Source: Datisca glomerata
Taxonomy: Eukaryota > Streptophyta > Magnoliopsida > Cucurbitales > Datiscaceae
Direction of reading: 5' to 3'
DNA length: 64,000 bases
NCBI GenBank assembly: GCA_003255025.1
Contig: QANY01000292.1
Location: forward strand, 558,001-622,000
The notes under the pieces: model-generated
Told to the model about the DNA's origin: nothing
Databases searched by the model: none
The model's input: only the letters and a program-made list of their open reading frames with translations
Translations under genes and position numbers: made by a program
Shown here: in pieces, positions 36,046 to 47,600 of the stretch
Numbering within the stretch: position 1 is the first letter of the stretch
How the letters are laid out: each line of letters begins with the position of its first letter

Positions 36046-38852
36046 AAAAAAAGTGGTATCAAAGCCAAGGTTATCATACAAAGGTTCAAAACTTTAAAGT
36101 TCAAAGAATCTTGAAAGATCAAGATTGTGAATTGTAATTCAAGAATTCATCAAAGTTGTCCAAGAAAGCTTCTGATATGGCAACTACCTCCACCGTGCAT
36201 GACATAGGAAAATTTGATGGCACAAATGATTTTTCCATCTGGAAAATGAAGATGCTGACACTTTTAGGAAATCTAGGACTAGATGAGGCACTCGAATGAG
36301 AAAACAAAATGCTTGCAAGCTATACAGAGGAGAATAAAAAGGATATCATGAAGAGGGCTTACAATATATTAATCCTCAGCCTAAGTGACAAGGTTCTAAG
36401 AGAGATCACAAAGATGAAAACAGTTGCAAAAGTTTAGCTTAAATAGGAGAGTCTGTATATGGCAAAAACTTTGGCAAGAAAGTGAGATGCTATCACTGCC
36501 ATGAAGAAGGTTATATTAGAAGACTATATCCCAACAGAAAGGAAGAAGAAAAATGAAAGGAGTGAGTTGATGGTGATGCTACAGTAGTAGAATATGGATA
36601 TGAAAGTGCAGATGTCCTAGTTGTAACAACCAGAAACTTAGATAAACAATAGATTCTTGAGTTCTCGATTTTCTATCCATATGACTCCAAATAGAGACTC
36701 GTTTGAGACATTCACTAAGCAAGATGGTGGGAAAGTACTATAATGAGACAAAAAGGAGTGTAAGATCACTGGTTCAGGCTCCATCAAGATAAAAACACGT
36801 GATGAGGGTGAAGCAATGAGGGTGAAGTTCAGCTCAACAACACAAAGAACATATGAGATCTTGACTTACATACACTCAGATCTCTAAGGTCCATCTACCT
36901 TTGAATCACTAAGTGGAGGCAAGCATTCCATTTCTATCATCAGATGATTTTTCTAGGAAAGTCAACATTTATATCCTTAAAACCAAGGATGAGACTTTCC
37001 AAAGATTCAAAGATTGGAAAGGGATGATAAAACTGCAAGTTTAAAAGAAAGTAAAAAATTAAAGACAGATAATGGTCTAGAGTACCTATATGAAAAGTTC
37101 AATAAGTTTTGCAACGATGAAGGCATTGTGAGGCATAAAATAGTGCCTCACACTCCACAGTAAAATGGTCTAGCAGAGAGGATGAAGAGAACTCTACTGG
37201 AAAGGGTGAGATGCATGTTCTCAAGTGCAAATCTGTCCAAGAAGTTCTTGGCAGAGGCGGCCAACATAGCAATTTACCTAATAAACATGTGCCCATCAGC
37301 AGCTTTGGACATTAAGACACATGGAGAGATTTGGTCATAATCTCCTTCAAATCTCACCATTCACAAGGTTTTTGGATGTTTGCTCATGCACATGCTAGTA
37401 AGGTAAGCTAGATCTAAAGGCAAGAAGATTCATATTTATAAGGTATCGTGAAGGTGTAAAAGGATAGAAGTTATGGTATTATGAATCTAATAAGTCTAAG
37501 AGTCTCCTCAGTAGAGTCACATTCAGGGAATGTGAAATATACATGTCCACACCCAAACCAACAATCCATTCAAAACCAAGCAAAAATAATGATGTTGGTT
37601 TTGAGGTGGAGCTTGAAAGCACAAGCAAAGAACCTGAGTTCTCAAGCACTGACAATGACGAGACTGAATTAGAAAATGAACACATGAGGTATGGAGAAAC
37701 CTATAATGAGTAGGAGGATTTAAATGACTATCAAATGGCTAGAGACAAAAATAGAAGGTAGTATAAAGCTACTATCAGGTATGGCAATGCATACCTTATT
37801 GCCTTTGCCCAGACAATGGCTGAGAATTTGGATGAAAGTGAGCCTAGAAACTATTATGAGCCATGAGAAGTTATAAAAACAAGTACCGGTTTGAAGCCAT
37901 GAAGGAGGAAATAAATCATTAAACAAGAACCACACATGGATTCTTGTTGACAAACCAACAAGACACAAAATAGTAGGATGTAAATGGATTTTCAAGAAAA
38001 ATAAGGAATTCCAAGAGTAGAAAAGCCTAGAATCAAGGCCAGGCTGGTGGCAAAGGGCTTCATTCAAAGAGAAGGAATAGATTATTCAGAAATATACTCA
38101 CTAGTAGTGAAACACACTTCTATAAGATTACTTCTATCACTGGTCACTCAGTTTGGGCTGGAACTAGAAAAGATGGATGTAAAAACAACTGTTTTACATG
38201 GAAACTTAGAAGAAAGAATCTTCATGACACAACCTGATGGGTTTATAAGGAAAAGAGATGAAAACAAGGTATGTCTCCTCAAGAAATCTCTTTATGGCCT
38301 AAAGCAAAGCCCTAGATAATGGTGCTTGAGATTTGATGAGTTTATGAGTAAGAATAGGTTCACAAGAAGTAAGTATGACAGTTGTATGTATTACCAAAAC
38401 ATAGATAATACACCAATGTTATATCTACTTCAATATTTAGATGACATGTTAATAGCATCATTTGATATGCTTGAAATTAGACATCTTAAGGGACAACTAC
38501 ATAGGGAATTTGAAATGAAAGACTTAAGAGCAGCTAGAAAGATACTTGGAATGGATGTATATAGAGACAAGAGAATAATAGACTGTTTCTATCTCAGAAA
38601 GAATTTATCTATAAAGTTTTGAAAATGTTTAGTATGATAGAATCAAAGCCTATCAAAACACCTCTAGCTACACACTTCAAGTTTTCATGTGATTAGTCAA
38701 CAAAGACAGATGAAGAACTGAATTAGATGGATTAAATTTCCTATACAAGTGTTGTTGGTAGCCTAATGTACACAATGGTCTATATAAGACCATATTTATC
38801 CTATGCAGCTAGTCTAGCAAGTAGATTCTTGGCTAAACCAAGAAAAGACCAA
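35627..38852 (+). mobile_element. Ty1/copia retrotransposon C, 3'-truncated (unit IV)
   Basis: Begins with an LTR (35627 to about 36045) and a primer-binding site TGGTATCAAAGCC (36054-36066). Gag starts at an ATG at 36178 (MATTSTVHDIGKFDGTN). A decayed knuckle CYHCHEEG lies near 36495. Integrase HTPQ-NGLAERMKRTL is near 37150-37200. RT runs 38047-38622 with SLYGLKQSPR and YLDDM. The sequence stops in the connection domain (RFLAKPRKDQ) at about 38850. It is joined there to zinc-finger upstream DNA equivalent to 1307 in unit I. RNase H and the 3' LTR are deleted. Stops are frequent. Confidence 0.9.
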
Positions 38853-39713
38853 TGCCAAGAACAACTAATTAAAAAGAGGTAAAACCACTACTTATATTCC
38901 ACAAGACTCCCTAACAAAAACAACAAAGCTAAAGAAAATGTCATATTACACTCTGTAAATCTCTGAACAATTATCCAATCATGAATCTACAACCTCATTA
39001 AGCCTATAGGTCAGGCCCATATTTAAATACGTAAAAAATTCATAGTATTATTCTAGTGGTCATCTTATAAAGCTCACTCAACTTCGCTCAAGGATAATTC
39101 ATGAAATAAATGATAAAAAATCCAATGATGATTCAGGATACGAAAACATTTAAACAAACAAAATAATCGAAACCCAATGAGCCTTACCCGTTTTTCACAA
39201 ACCCAAGACTAAACAAACTCGTTTCAGCAATTCTAAAAACTGTGTCCAAGAGTCTTGGACAGAAATAGAAAATGAGTTTGGTTAGTCTTAAGTTAGTGGA
39301 AAATGGGTGAGGGCCTGTTTAGGTTTCGATTATTTTATTTTGGTTTATTGGAATAGTGAAAATCTGATAAACGCGAATAAAGATCCGTGATGCAAAAATT
39401 AAAATCAGAATGAGGAAAAAAAAAAGGCGTCATTTTGTGTTTAACAAAACGATGCATTTCGGTAAAATGGACGGAATTTGATTCAGATTTTAAATTAGAA
39501 CTTTTAGTTTGTTTAAAGCTTTTAAGGCAATGTTTTAAAATATAAGGTTTAAACTTTTTATGAATAGCGCCTTTTTTTCCACGAGCGCCTTTACTTGTGT
39601 AGCATTTGTTTTTAAATGCTAGCTTATGTTTTATTTCTATTCATTGCGTAGCGTCTATGTGAGTGAGAGAAAAACAGAGCTTCTTGATTTCAGCCAATTT
39701 CTCATCCGAACCG
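38853..39713 (+). other. Upstream region of the intact zinc-finger gene
   Basis: 861 bases without a gene, homologous to 1310-2175 and 24785-25634. The first 340 bases of the ancestral upstream block, with the TGACG/W-box cluster, are absent because of the copia C deletion. A single copy of the 20-bp motif TAGCATTTGTTTTTAAATGC lies at 39601-39620. Confidence 0.65.
39541..39547 (+). promoter_or_regulatory. Candidate TATA box of the zinc-finger gene
   Basis: TATAAGG lies 173 bases upstream of the chosen ATG. It is present at the same place in units I (TATAAAG, 1919) and III (near 25420). Conservation only shows shared ancestry, so use as a TATA box is a guess. Confidence 0.3.
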
Positions 39714-40871
39714 ATGGAGGAAGATCAAGAACAGAGACAACACTTATGCGAGCACTGCAACAAGAGTTTCTTGATTGGGGAAATCCTGGAATGTCACATG
39801 AGATCATGCCATGTAAACAATTATGAGAAAAGAAAGATCGACATGGGTTTTCAAGATCGAGGCCAATCTGGTTATTGCCTTAGAGAAAATCCCAAGAAAA
39901 CACTACGGTTTTCTCCCCCAAAAGAAAAGGCTGATATTTTTTCAGAGGAAGAGAAAGAAAATGTCTGCAAAGTCTGTGACGAAGGGTTTGGCTCATCTAA
40001 AGCTCTGTTTAGTCACTTGAGGCATCACTCCTCTGATGAAAGGCGACAGAAAAGAGATCAAAATAACGGTGTGAATCAAATTCTGGATAGGCTATTTCAG
40101 TATGAGCGGTTTGGGTGTGCGAGGAGAAAGAGAACCAGTAGAATGGTTTATAACAAAGCTGATTCCATTTCAACTTCATATTTTTCTGGGTTTAAAGGAA
40201 ATTCATCTTCCTTTGGATTGGAACCAGAGGAAGAAGAGTTAGCTGTGTGCTTGTTGATGCTGCCAAGTGGTGTTTTTAAGTCCAACGGGGTTGGATTTGA
40301 TTCTGCTACAAGTGAGTTGATAGATTCTAAGAATGATGCTTCTACTGAACATGATTCTAGGTTTGCTAAAGATGAGGAAGAAAAAATTATCTTGGAAAAT
40401 CCCAGTGAAGAATTTTGCACATTGGCTGAATCTAAATGCCTGAAAGAACTAGACCTCAGTACTCAAAATCTTAAGGAAAATAAGGATGGATTGGAGGATC
40501 TAGTACGATCCGTAAACGTCAAGTTTACTCTGAGGAAGAAAACTATCTTCTATGCTTACGATGTTAAAATAACGGAGAATCGTAGCAGCAAGACGTCATC
40601 TACTTGTGAATCTTCTGCGAAATTTGATAATGTCTCTGGCAAGAGAAGTAAGTTTAAATGCAAGACTTGCACCAAAAGTTTCAGCTCTTATCAGGAACTT
40701 GGAGGCCACAGCACTATACATAAAAGAGCCTTTGAGAATTCGGGGAAGAAGAAGACTGGTGAAATGGGAAATGGAAAGGGACATCAGTGTTCCATCTGTT
40801 TGAAGGAATTTGGATCAGGCCGGGCTTTGAATGGTCACAAGAGAGCTCATTTTAAAACAAACTGCATGTGA
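39714..40871 (+). CDS. C2H2 zinc-finger transcription factor, ZAT-like (intact copy, unit IV)
   Basis: A single-exon gene for 385 residues, the only uninterrupted copy of four. Finger 1 is C12-x2-C15-x12-H28-x4-H33; finger 2 C85/C88/H101/H105; finger 3 C316/C319/H332/H336 with the plant variant QELGGH; finger 4 C359/C362/H375/H379 with RALNGH. A basic patch RRKRTSR (137-143) may be a nuclear signal. ELAVCLLMLPSG (175-186) resembles the hydrophobic box of ZAT4/ZAT9-type proteins. No C-terminal EAR motif (DLNLP) is seen, and the protein ends seven residues after the last His of finger 4. The ATG at 39714 is preferred over an in-frame ATG at 39663 because MEEDQEQ just before finger 1 matches family starts. 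Likely a nuclear DNA-binding regulator. Targets are unknown. Confidence 0.88.
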   Translation: MEEDQEQRQHLCEHCNKSFLIGEILECHMRSCHVNNYEKRKIDMGFQDRGQSGYCLRENPKKTLRFSPPKEKADIFSEEEKENVCKVCDEGFGSSKALFSHLRHHSSDERRQKRDQNNGVNQILDRLFQYERFGCARRKRTSRMVYNKADSISTSYFSGFKGNSSSFGLEPEEEELAVCLLMLPSGVFKSNGVGFDSATSELIDSKNDASTEHDSRFAKDEEEKIILENPSEEFCTLAESKCLKELDLSTQNLKENKDGLEDLVRSVNVKFTLRKKTIFYAYDVKITENRSSKTSSTCESSAKFDNVSGKRSKFKCKTCTKSFSSYQELGGHSTIHKRAFENSGKKKTGEMGNGKGHQCSICLKEFGSGRALNGHKRAHFKTNCM

Positions 40872-42577
40872 TGAAGAGTAGAGCAGCAGGCACTGCATTG
40901 AAGCATCAGTTTTCTGGTATCAAATAAAGTCGGCTTTCAATGTTGGCTTTACAAATAGTTTGTCTGCAATGGTAAGTATAAAATTTGCTTTGCTGCTTAT
41001 GGTCACAAGAGAGCTCATTTTAACTAGTTTTTGCCGTATATGCTTATTATGATACTTATTCTTTGTTAACTTTGTGACAATTTCTTATTTACTCTTAGTG
41101 GTTCCCTGGACAAAGCTCTTATAATTTTATATGGTTTCTTTGTAATTGCAGCATATCCAAGCAACGACTTCTTCTTTTATTATTTTTATTTGCAGGGATT
41201 GATGTTCGATCTGCTAAAAATTTGAAGATATCGGTAATGGTAAGATTTCACTATATATTGACGGCAAATATTTGCCTTTAATGTTTCATGCATGCTTCAT
41301 CATACATAATCCCCCAGCCCCAACCCCCCAACCCCCTCTTTTTCCTCCACAATCAATCACCTTTCTACCTATAGATATGGTTTAAATATATAGTTTGATT
41401 TGCTGCTTATGGATTTAAAAATACAATTATCATTTTATCCAGTTTTTGCATTATATGCATACTGTCATAATTGATACATAATATTCTTTTTTAACTTTGA
41501 TACTATTTTTTTAGGAATTTCATGCTCCATTTTTTGTTGTATTTTTCTTCTAGATTCACTATGTGGAAGGAGTTAAGGAGACATTGTTTTGGCAATGCTT
41601 TTGCAAAGGTTAGGAAAAAGGCATACAGAAAAGGTGGATGGCATAGATTTAGGTAATATTCTTGTTTTTTGTTTCAGGACTTTGTGTGTATTGGTTTTGT
41701 GGAACCTACGTTAGACTTTTAGTTTCAGTTGTTATTGAGGCTTCCATGCCTTCTTATTGGCCTGCGTGCCATTTTTTCTGTTTTATTTATGAATTGGATG
41801 TTTTTGTACATTTTTCATTATTATTAATAAAACGGATACTGCCTGGAGGTTTTTCAGCACATGATTGTCTAATGATGCTTTTTCCCCCTGGGTCAGTCCA
41901 CCTTTTAAAAAAAATAGTTTTGCAACATATTCTTAGTGTAATGTATTTTTCTTCAGAAATGAGAAATATTGTTCAGATTAAAACTATATTTGGTAATGTC
42001 AAAATCTATACAATAAACATATATTGGTTTTCAGAGGAAAGTATCTTTGATATAAGAGTTAGCTAGTTGAGCTACACATTTTTATGACGAAATTATTCCC
42101 AACTACACACAACACCAAATGTCAACTTTTCTAACAAAAATATGCTTGATGTAATAAAGCAGAAACAAAAGAAGAAATATGGATTTATTACCATTATATG
42201 ATTCGGCATATCGCCTCTATTAAAAAAAATAAAAATAAGTATCATAATTAGATTTTATTAAATATTAAGAGATGGCAAATGAGTTAGCATAGTAGATATT
42301 AATCAAGAACATTCATGACAAAAGCTTTCCAGCTTTCTTTAAGCAAGTTTGGATGCTTGTTTATAGATCTGAGTAATGGTTTTGGCAACTACAAAAAAGT
42401 TTGCAATCTAACCCAGCACAACTTAGAAATTTGAAAGAAAAACCCGTGATTTTATATTCTTGATATTATGATTGAAAATGACAAATAATCATGTATAGAT
42501 TAACTTGATTTCAACTGAGGTTAAAGCTGTTGGCTCGTGACCTATAAAGATAGGACACATACATTCCCCATGCCGTT
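40872..42577 (+). other. Zinc-finger downstream block, unit IV, and right edge of the duplication
   Basis: There is no convincing protein gene. It aligns with the other units' downstream blocks until about 42577 (CCCCATGCCG), where homology stops. It contains splice-like sites (see 40972-41151), a C-rich tract near 41310-41335 and AATAAAACGG near 41825, a possible polyadenylation signal. The frame at 41662-42066 is not kept in the other units. Confidence 0.6.
40972..41151 (+). other. Possible 3' UTR intron
   Basis: GTAAGT at 40972, 101 bases after the stop codon, and a T-rich TAATTGCAG acceptor ending at 41151. Donor and acceptor are kept in the decayed copies (for example 26684 and near 26864; 3277 and near 3452). 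A second pair bounds an exon-like 99-base block at 41554-41652 (TTCTAG before, GTAATA after). This suggests a spliced 3' part in the ancestral transcript. No transcript evidence is available. Confidence 0.35.
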
Positions 42578-42639
42578 TGTGAAAGGTTTACAAGGTATTC
42601 TTGTTTAAATTTATGATTTTTTAATTTTACTAATTAAAT

Positions 42640-43110
42640 CTAACAAGAGATTTTCTTGTTCTTCATTTTTATTTAAAACATTAATTTTTTGACAACTATC
42701 CCTTCACCACATTGAGATGTTAGGAGAATCACTGTCAGAACTTGAAGAGTTAGATTCAGAGGATTCAGGAGATTCAAATTCTCCTAAATCTACATTACTA
42801 CTTTCATAGTATTCTATTAATTCTATGATTCTAAATAATTTTTATTTATCTTCATCAGACATTTTTAATTGATTAATTTTATTTTTGACTTGCCAAGTGT
42901 TGGAAAAATGACTATTTTGGCCACATTTAAAGCACTTAATTTTACTTTTATCAATAAATTTTTTATTCAATTTTCATCTAGAATAATTCTTATTCTTAGA
43001 GAAGTATTTGTCAAAATTCTTTTTTTCGAAAAGTATTTGTCAAAATTTTTATTTTTCGAAAAGTATTTGTCAAAATTTTTATTTTTGTCAAAATTTTTAT
43101 TTTTAGTTTT
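42640..43110 (-). pseudogene. Basic CCHC gag/coat-like fragment
   Basis: On the minus strand the sequence gives a Lys/Asn/Phe-rich repetitive stretch (43107-42990). A knuckle CFKCGQNSH with the last Cys replaced by Trp follows (near 42935-42890), then a short acidic, Ser-rich tail. This layout (basic repeat, CCHC, then KINQL-type helix) is seen in gag or coat regions of plant reverse-transcribing elements, including endogenous pararetroviruses. No RT of that kind is attached, so the class is uncertain. It has stops and is not functional. The plus-strand frame at 42869-43129 is its shadow. Confidence 0.45.
43003..43107 (+). repeat. Tandem repeat, about 31 bp and shorter
   Basis: AAGTATTTGTCAAAATT recurs at 43003, 43034 and 43065, with a further TTTGTCAAAATTTTTATTTT. 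On the other strand this encodes the basic repeats of the CCHC fragment. Confidence 0.75.
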
Positions 43111-43136
43111 GTGGTATTTTTTCCTATAAGGCTTGT

Positions 43137-43880
43137 AGATCATCCACCAAGATAGATGAGATAAGCCCTAGTTGATCGCCTATCATCCACATCTTTAGCC
43201 CAATCCGAGTCTGAAATGGCTTGAATAGCTAGAGAGTTGGAGCATCTTAGTAACAAACCATCATGAATAGTCTCTTTCAAGTATCGTAGAACCCTTTTAT
43301 ATGCTTTCCAGTTGAGAAGAGTGGGTTTATGCATAAATTGGCTCAACTTGTTAACTAGATAACCAAGATCAAGTCTTGTTATGGAAAGGTACTCAAGAGC
43401 ACCTATAGTTTTCCTGTACAAAGTGATATCAGCAAGTGGTTCTCCCTCATTGAGACAAAGTTTGATAGATGAGCACGTAGGGGATGAGGCGGGTTTGGCT
43501 CCTTCCATATGGGTCTTTTTAAGTAAGTCAAGAATGGGCTTTGTCTGAGTAAGTTGAAAACTAGAATTGTCCCTGTGAACCTCAACTCCCAAAAAATAGT
43601 GAATGGGACCAAGATCCTTTAAGGAGAATGTGTTATGGAGATATTGGATTAGGTACTGAATGTGTTTCTTGTTTCTGCCAGTAATAAGAAAATCATCTAC
43701 AAAAACGAGTATAAGACCCACTTCTTTCCCTTGTTTACTAGAAAAAATAAGGAGGTATCAGACTTGGAATTTACAAAACCTCGGGTAAGTAAGATGGTTT
43801 TAAGCCCGTCATACTAGGCTCTAGGCACTTGTTTCAAGACATACAAGGCCTTTTTGAGCCCATACACATGTAGAAACATC
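43137..43880 (-). mobile_element. Ty1/copia RT/RNase H fragment
   Basis: A minus-strand frame, 43721-43140, with LVFVDDFLITG (RT YVDD block, here FVDD), FSLKDLGPIHYFLGVEV, a YRKTIGALEYL block and the RNase H start SDSDWAKDVDDRRSTRAYLIYLGG. It stops abruptly at 43138, against the CCHC fragment. Decayed upstream RT sequence (VLKQVPRA-like) extends to about 43870. No LTRs adjoin it. Confidence 0.88.
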
Positions 43881-44640
43881 ATTACCTCTCATATCAGGTG
43901 AGGACTGACCAAGAGAAACCTGAATAGTTGCTAAACAAGTGAAAAATACTTCACTGCCACGTGGAACAAAAGAAAACCATCGCATCCAAAATGAAAAACC
44001 ATCGCCTCCAGAACAGGAGTTTATCGCCTCTAGAACTGGAAACTGATATTTCAAGAACGAGAAACCATCGCCTCCAAAACAGGAAACCGATGTCTCTAGA
44101 ATGAGAGGTCATCAAGTCTAGAATGAGAACCGATATCTCGAGGATGGGAAATCATTATTTCTGAACAGGATAGGACATCAAAGCAAAAAATAGGATTCAG
44201 ATTGATAGTCATTTGGTCGCGATTGACTGGGTAAGCTCACTCGGACAAGACAGATTGGTAAAGTCACCAAGTGGCTCTAACTAATTGGCTCGGAAACACA
44301 GGGAACTGCCATGTGGTAGCAGTTGATAGGGCGGCTGAGCATGACAGATGAAAGATAAAGAAGAAATGAGATTCCATGAATGGGTGTAATCCAAGTTCTG
44401 ACCTCATGTGATGCTTTGTTTATTATTTGGCTATTTTTAGCTAAACCCATGTAATGAGAGGTCTATAAAAGACCAATCTACTCAAGAAAATAAAAAAAGT
44501 TGTGACCTCAAAGAGTTTTTAGAATGATCAAAATCTTTCTTTACATTTCACAAAGAACAATATAAGTTCGATTGATATTAACATATTTTCCTTGATTTTT
44601 CTTTAAGTCTAGGAAAAATCCTTTACAATTACATCCTGAG
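43881..44640. other. Possible LTR remnant with minisatellite and TATA box
   Basis: No gene. 43968-44115 holds a degenerate minisatellite built on AACCATCGCCTCCAGAACAG. TATAAAA at 44464-44470, followed by a short transcribed-like stretch, resembles the promoter part of a plant LTR. No partner LTR or target duplication was found. Confidence 0.35.
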
Positions 44641-47600
44641 ATGGTTGTACAACATTGACTTTATCTTGTGAAAGCATCTTGAGGCCCTCATTGCACCTCA
44701 CGATATTGTACTAATGATGGAGACCATATGTTATATTAACATGTCAGCCTTCTCCCACTCACTATTTTAGGATAATGTGTTTCTATTTTTCTAATCAATT
44801 GATTTCAAATTAATTATTAGTTAAAATAATGACCCTATGAATATTTAATTATCAGTTAATCTGATCTCATTGGTCTAAGTTCATTTAACTTTCTGAAGTG
44901 TCTAATTCATAATTAGGTTAACATAGATTAATTAATTAAATATATTTATCAAATTTTAATAAAACTCTTTTACTAAAATCAGTTAACCTAAAGATTACTA
45001 TAGCCTTTAGTGTGGTATGATTACCGAGTTTTAACTAATTAAAACCTAATAGTTTACATGCAATTGATTTCATAAAGTAATACATATAAACATATTAGGA
45101 CAATCCTAATAAATCATGTTTTTACATATGTGATGAATGATTTAATAAAACTGTGTGGGATTTTCATGTATGGTATGTGATCGACTAATGCATGGACATG
45201 TTATCAAACATAACAATTAAATAACTATTTAATAATTAAATAAAATAATAATGGACTGAGTGACTATTGGGTATTTCTAAATTACTACTCTTGAAATAAA
45301 GAAATAAAATTATAAAGTGAACTTCAAGAATACATATTTCTCAAATATTGACTTCTTCTTCTCATGTCCATCTTCATAATCTTCAAGCTTGGAACAAAAC
45401 TCTATTTAATTAGAAAAACTATTTTTCTTCATTAAAATCATTTCTATAATTATCCATTTTAATATAATTGACTTTAACTTAGTCAAATAAATATTTTATT
45501 TGATTTAATCAAATTTTTGGCGTGAACGGTGTTTTCGCGGATGAACAATATTTTTGCGTGAACAGTAAAAAAATTTCGTTCGTTTCGTGCGTTCTTCATC
45601 TTCTCATGTTCGGAATAATTACAATAATATTCAAAATAAAATTACAAAAATTCATACGCCTTAATTCGGCTTATACAAGATTTAGAAAAAATTAAAACAA
45701 AGCATAATCCAATAATCACCATACAATTAACGATCCATTATTTTCTATACATTCAAAAAACATAATCATCAATCATCACACATATCTCATATTATATAAA
45801 TAATGTAAGAAAACCTACACAGCATTTAACATATAAATATATAAAGACCGGTCAGATACCACTTGCTGGTCGTTGTGGCGGAAGCGTGGAGGCGCATGGC
45901 CTTTTAAAAAAATTAAGATTTTAATAAAAAATGAATCTTTTAATAAAACAAAACTTACTCAATGCCACGATAACCAAATAAAAACTTTTATTGCAAACTT
46001 TTTTTCAATCAGTCTGGATCTATTATATATTTATAAGTTAAATCTACAACATACAAGGTTAGAAATCGTATACATCTTGTAGTGTCTATCAAGTGTCTTT
46101 GCAAAACATGATCGATCCTTCGTTCCAACGATCAGTAGTCTCTGAAATCCACACCAAGATCTTCTAATCTTTTAATAAAACAAAACTTGTAGCATACTAA
46201 TAATTTAATAAAAATCGAATCTTTTAATAAAACAAAACTTGCGCAATGCCACGATAACCAAATAAAAACTTTTATTACAAACATTTTTTCAATCAGTCAG
46301 GATCTATTATATATTTATAAGTTAAATCTACAACATATAAGGTTAGAAATTGTATACATCTTGTAGTGTCTATCAAGTGTCCCTACAAAACCTGATCGAT
46401 CCTCTGTTCCAACGATCAGTAGTCTCCGAGATCCACACCAAGATCTTCTAAGTTAATCTTCAGCGCACTAGGACATATGTGGGCACGTAGAATATTACAA
46501 GACACTTTTTCTGTCTCTAGATGTTCTCAACACATGAGATCTAGAGATTTATTAAGAATGACTTTAGTGAAACGATTCTCTAAAAAAAGGTGATGATTAT
46601 TTTTTTAGAAATTTGATTAATGTTTAATCACAGAAGAAAATCTCTCTAACACTAATTGTGTTCCCAATTCAACTCTTGATTGATGAACTAATGATTTGAT
46701 TAACTTATTCTCTACTCTTCTTTCAACAACCTAGGCCATTAGAATAATATATGTATATATTCTAGATAATGGCGTATGTGACTTTTGGAGATAAACTGAA
46801 ATTATATTTAATTGTAAAATTACCAATTGCAGTTGGACTCACTACAATTGTGCACAACTGCAGTGTCATGTGTGTCGGGAGCCAGCACAGTGCCTCACAG
46901 CACCATTGTAGTGCATGTGGCACCACAGTGTTGCATACCCACTACTGTAGTACCACCTGGCACCACAGTAGTCCATATCAATTTCTGATACCCTATAAAT
47001 GATTGACACATGACAATTACTGCGAATTAAATATTTATTTTAATCAGATAATTATCTAGGTATCGGTTAATTCAAAATTAACATATATGATTATCTCTAT
47101 CAACTAACTTATCTGTTATTTCACAAACAACAGATTTAGTTGATTTAAATTATTATCTAATAATAATTTAATTATCTAATTTCATAATTAGATATTTTAT
47201 CTCACTTATCGATAATTAAACAAAAATCGATAATTATATATATATATANAATCATTGACCTATAATCTTATGTTTCAATAAATTAGATTATTAATTAAAC
47301 TTTTTAATTAAATAATTTTATTATTACTCCACTATAAATATGAAATTGTACTCTTAGAGATTACAGAATGTATTTACAGAGTATTCTCATGTAGTCCACT
47401 GACATAACCATTTCATGTAGTTCTGTACTCCAATTATTGGTTCGTAAATTAGAACTAGTCAAAACTACCGTTTCACATTTCTAATTATCTTTTGATCCTT
47501 AACTACTATTAATCTACTAGTGAATGACTAATTTATAATAAGATTATAAATTTGAGCTCAATAACCATTCAGTTTCATAATTAATATTTAAGGGAACCAA

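Noticed and set aside
43003..43129. Plus-strand 86-codon hydrophobic frame
   Set aside because: It is the antisense of a Lys/Asn-rich repeat that continues into a CCHC motif on the minus strand, which is the better reading.
46850..47002. Cys/His-rich frame near 46850-47002 as a zinc-finger-type peptide
   Set aside because: The Cys and His codons come from repeated CACCACAGT/TGTAGT DNA motifs. Spacing is irregular and no family fits.
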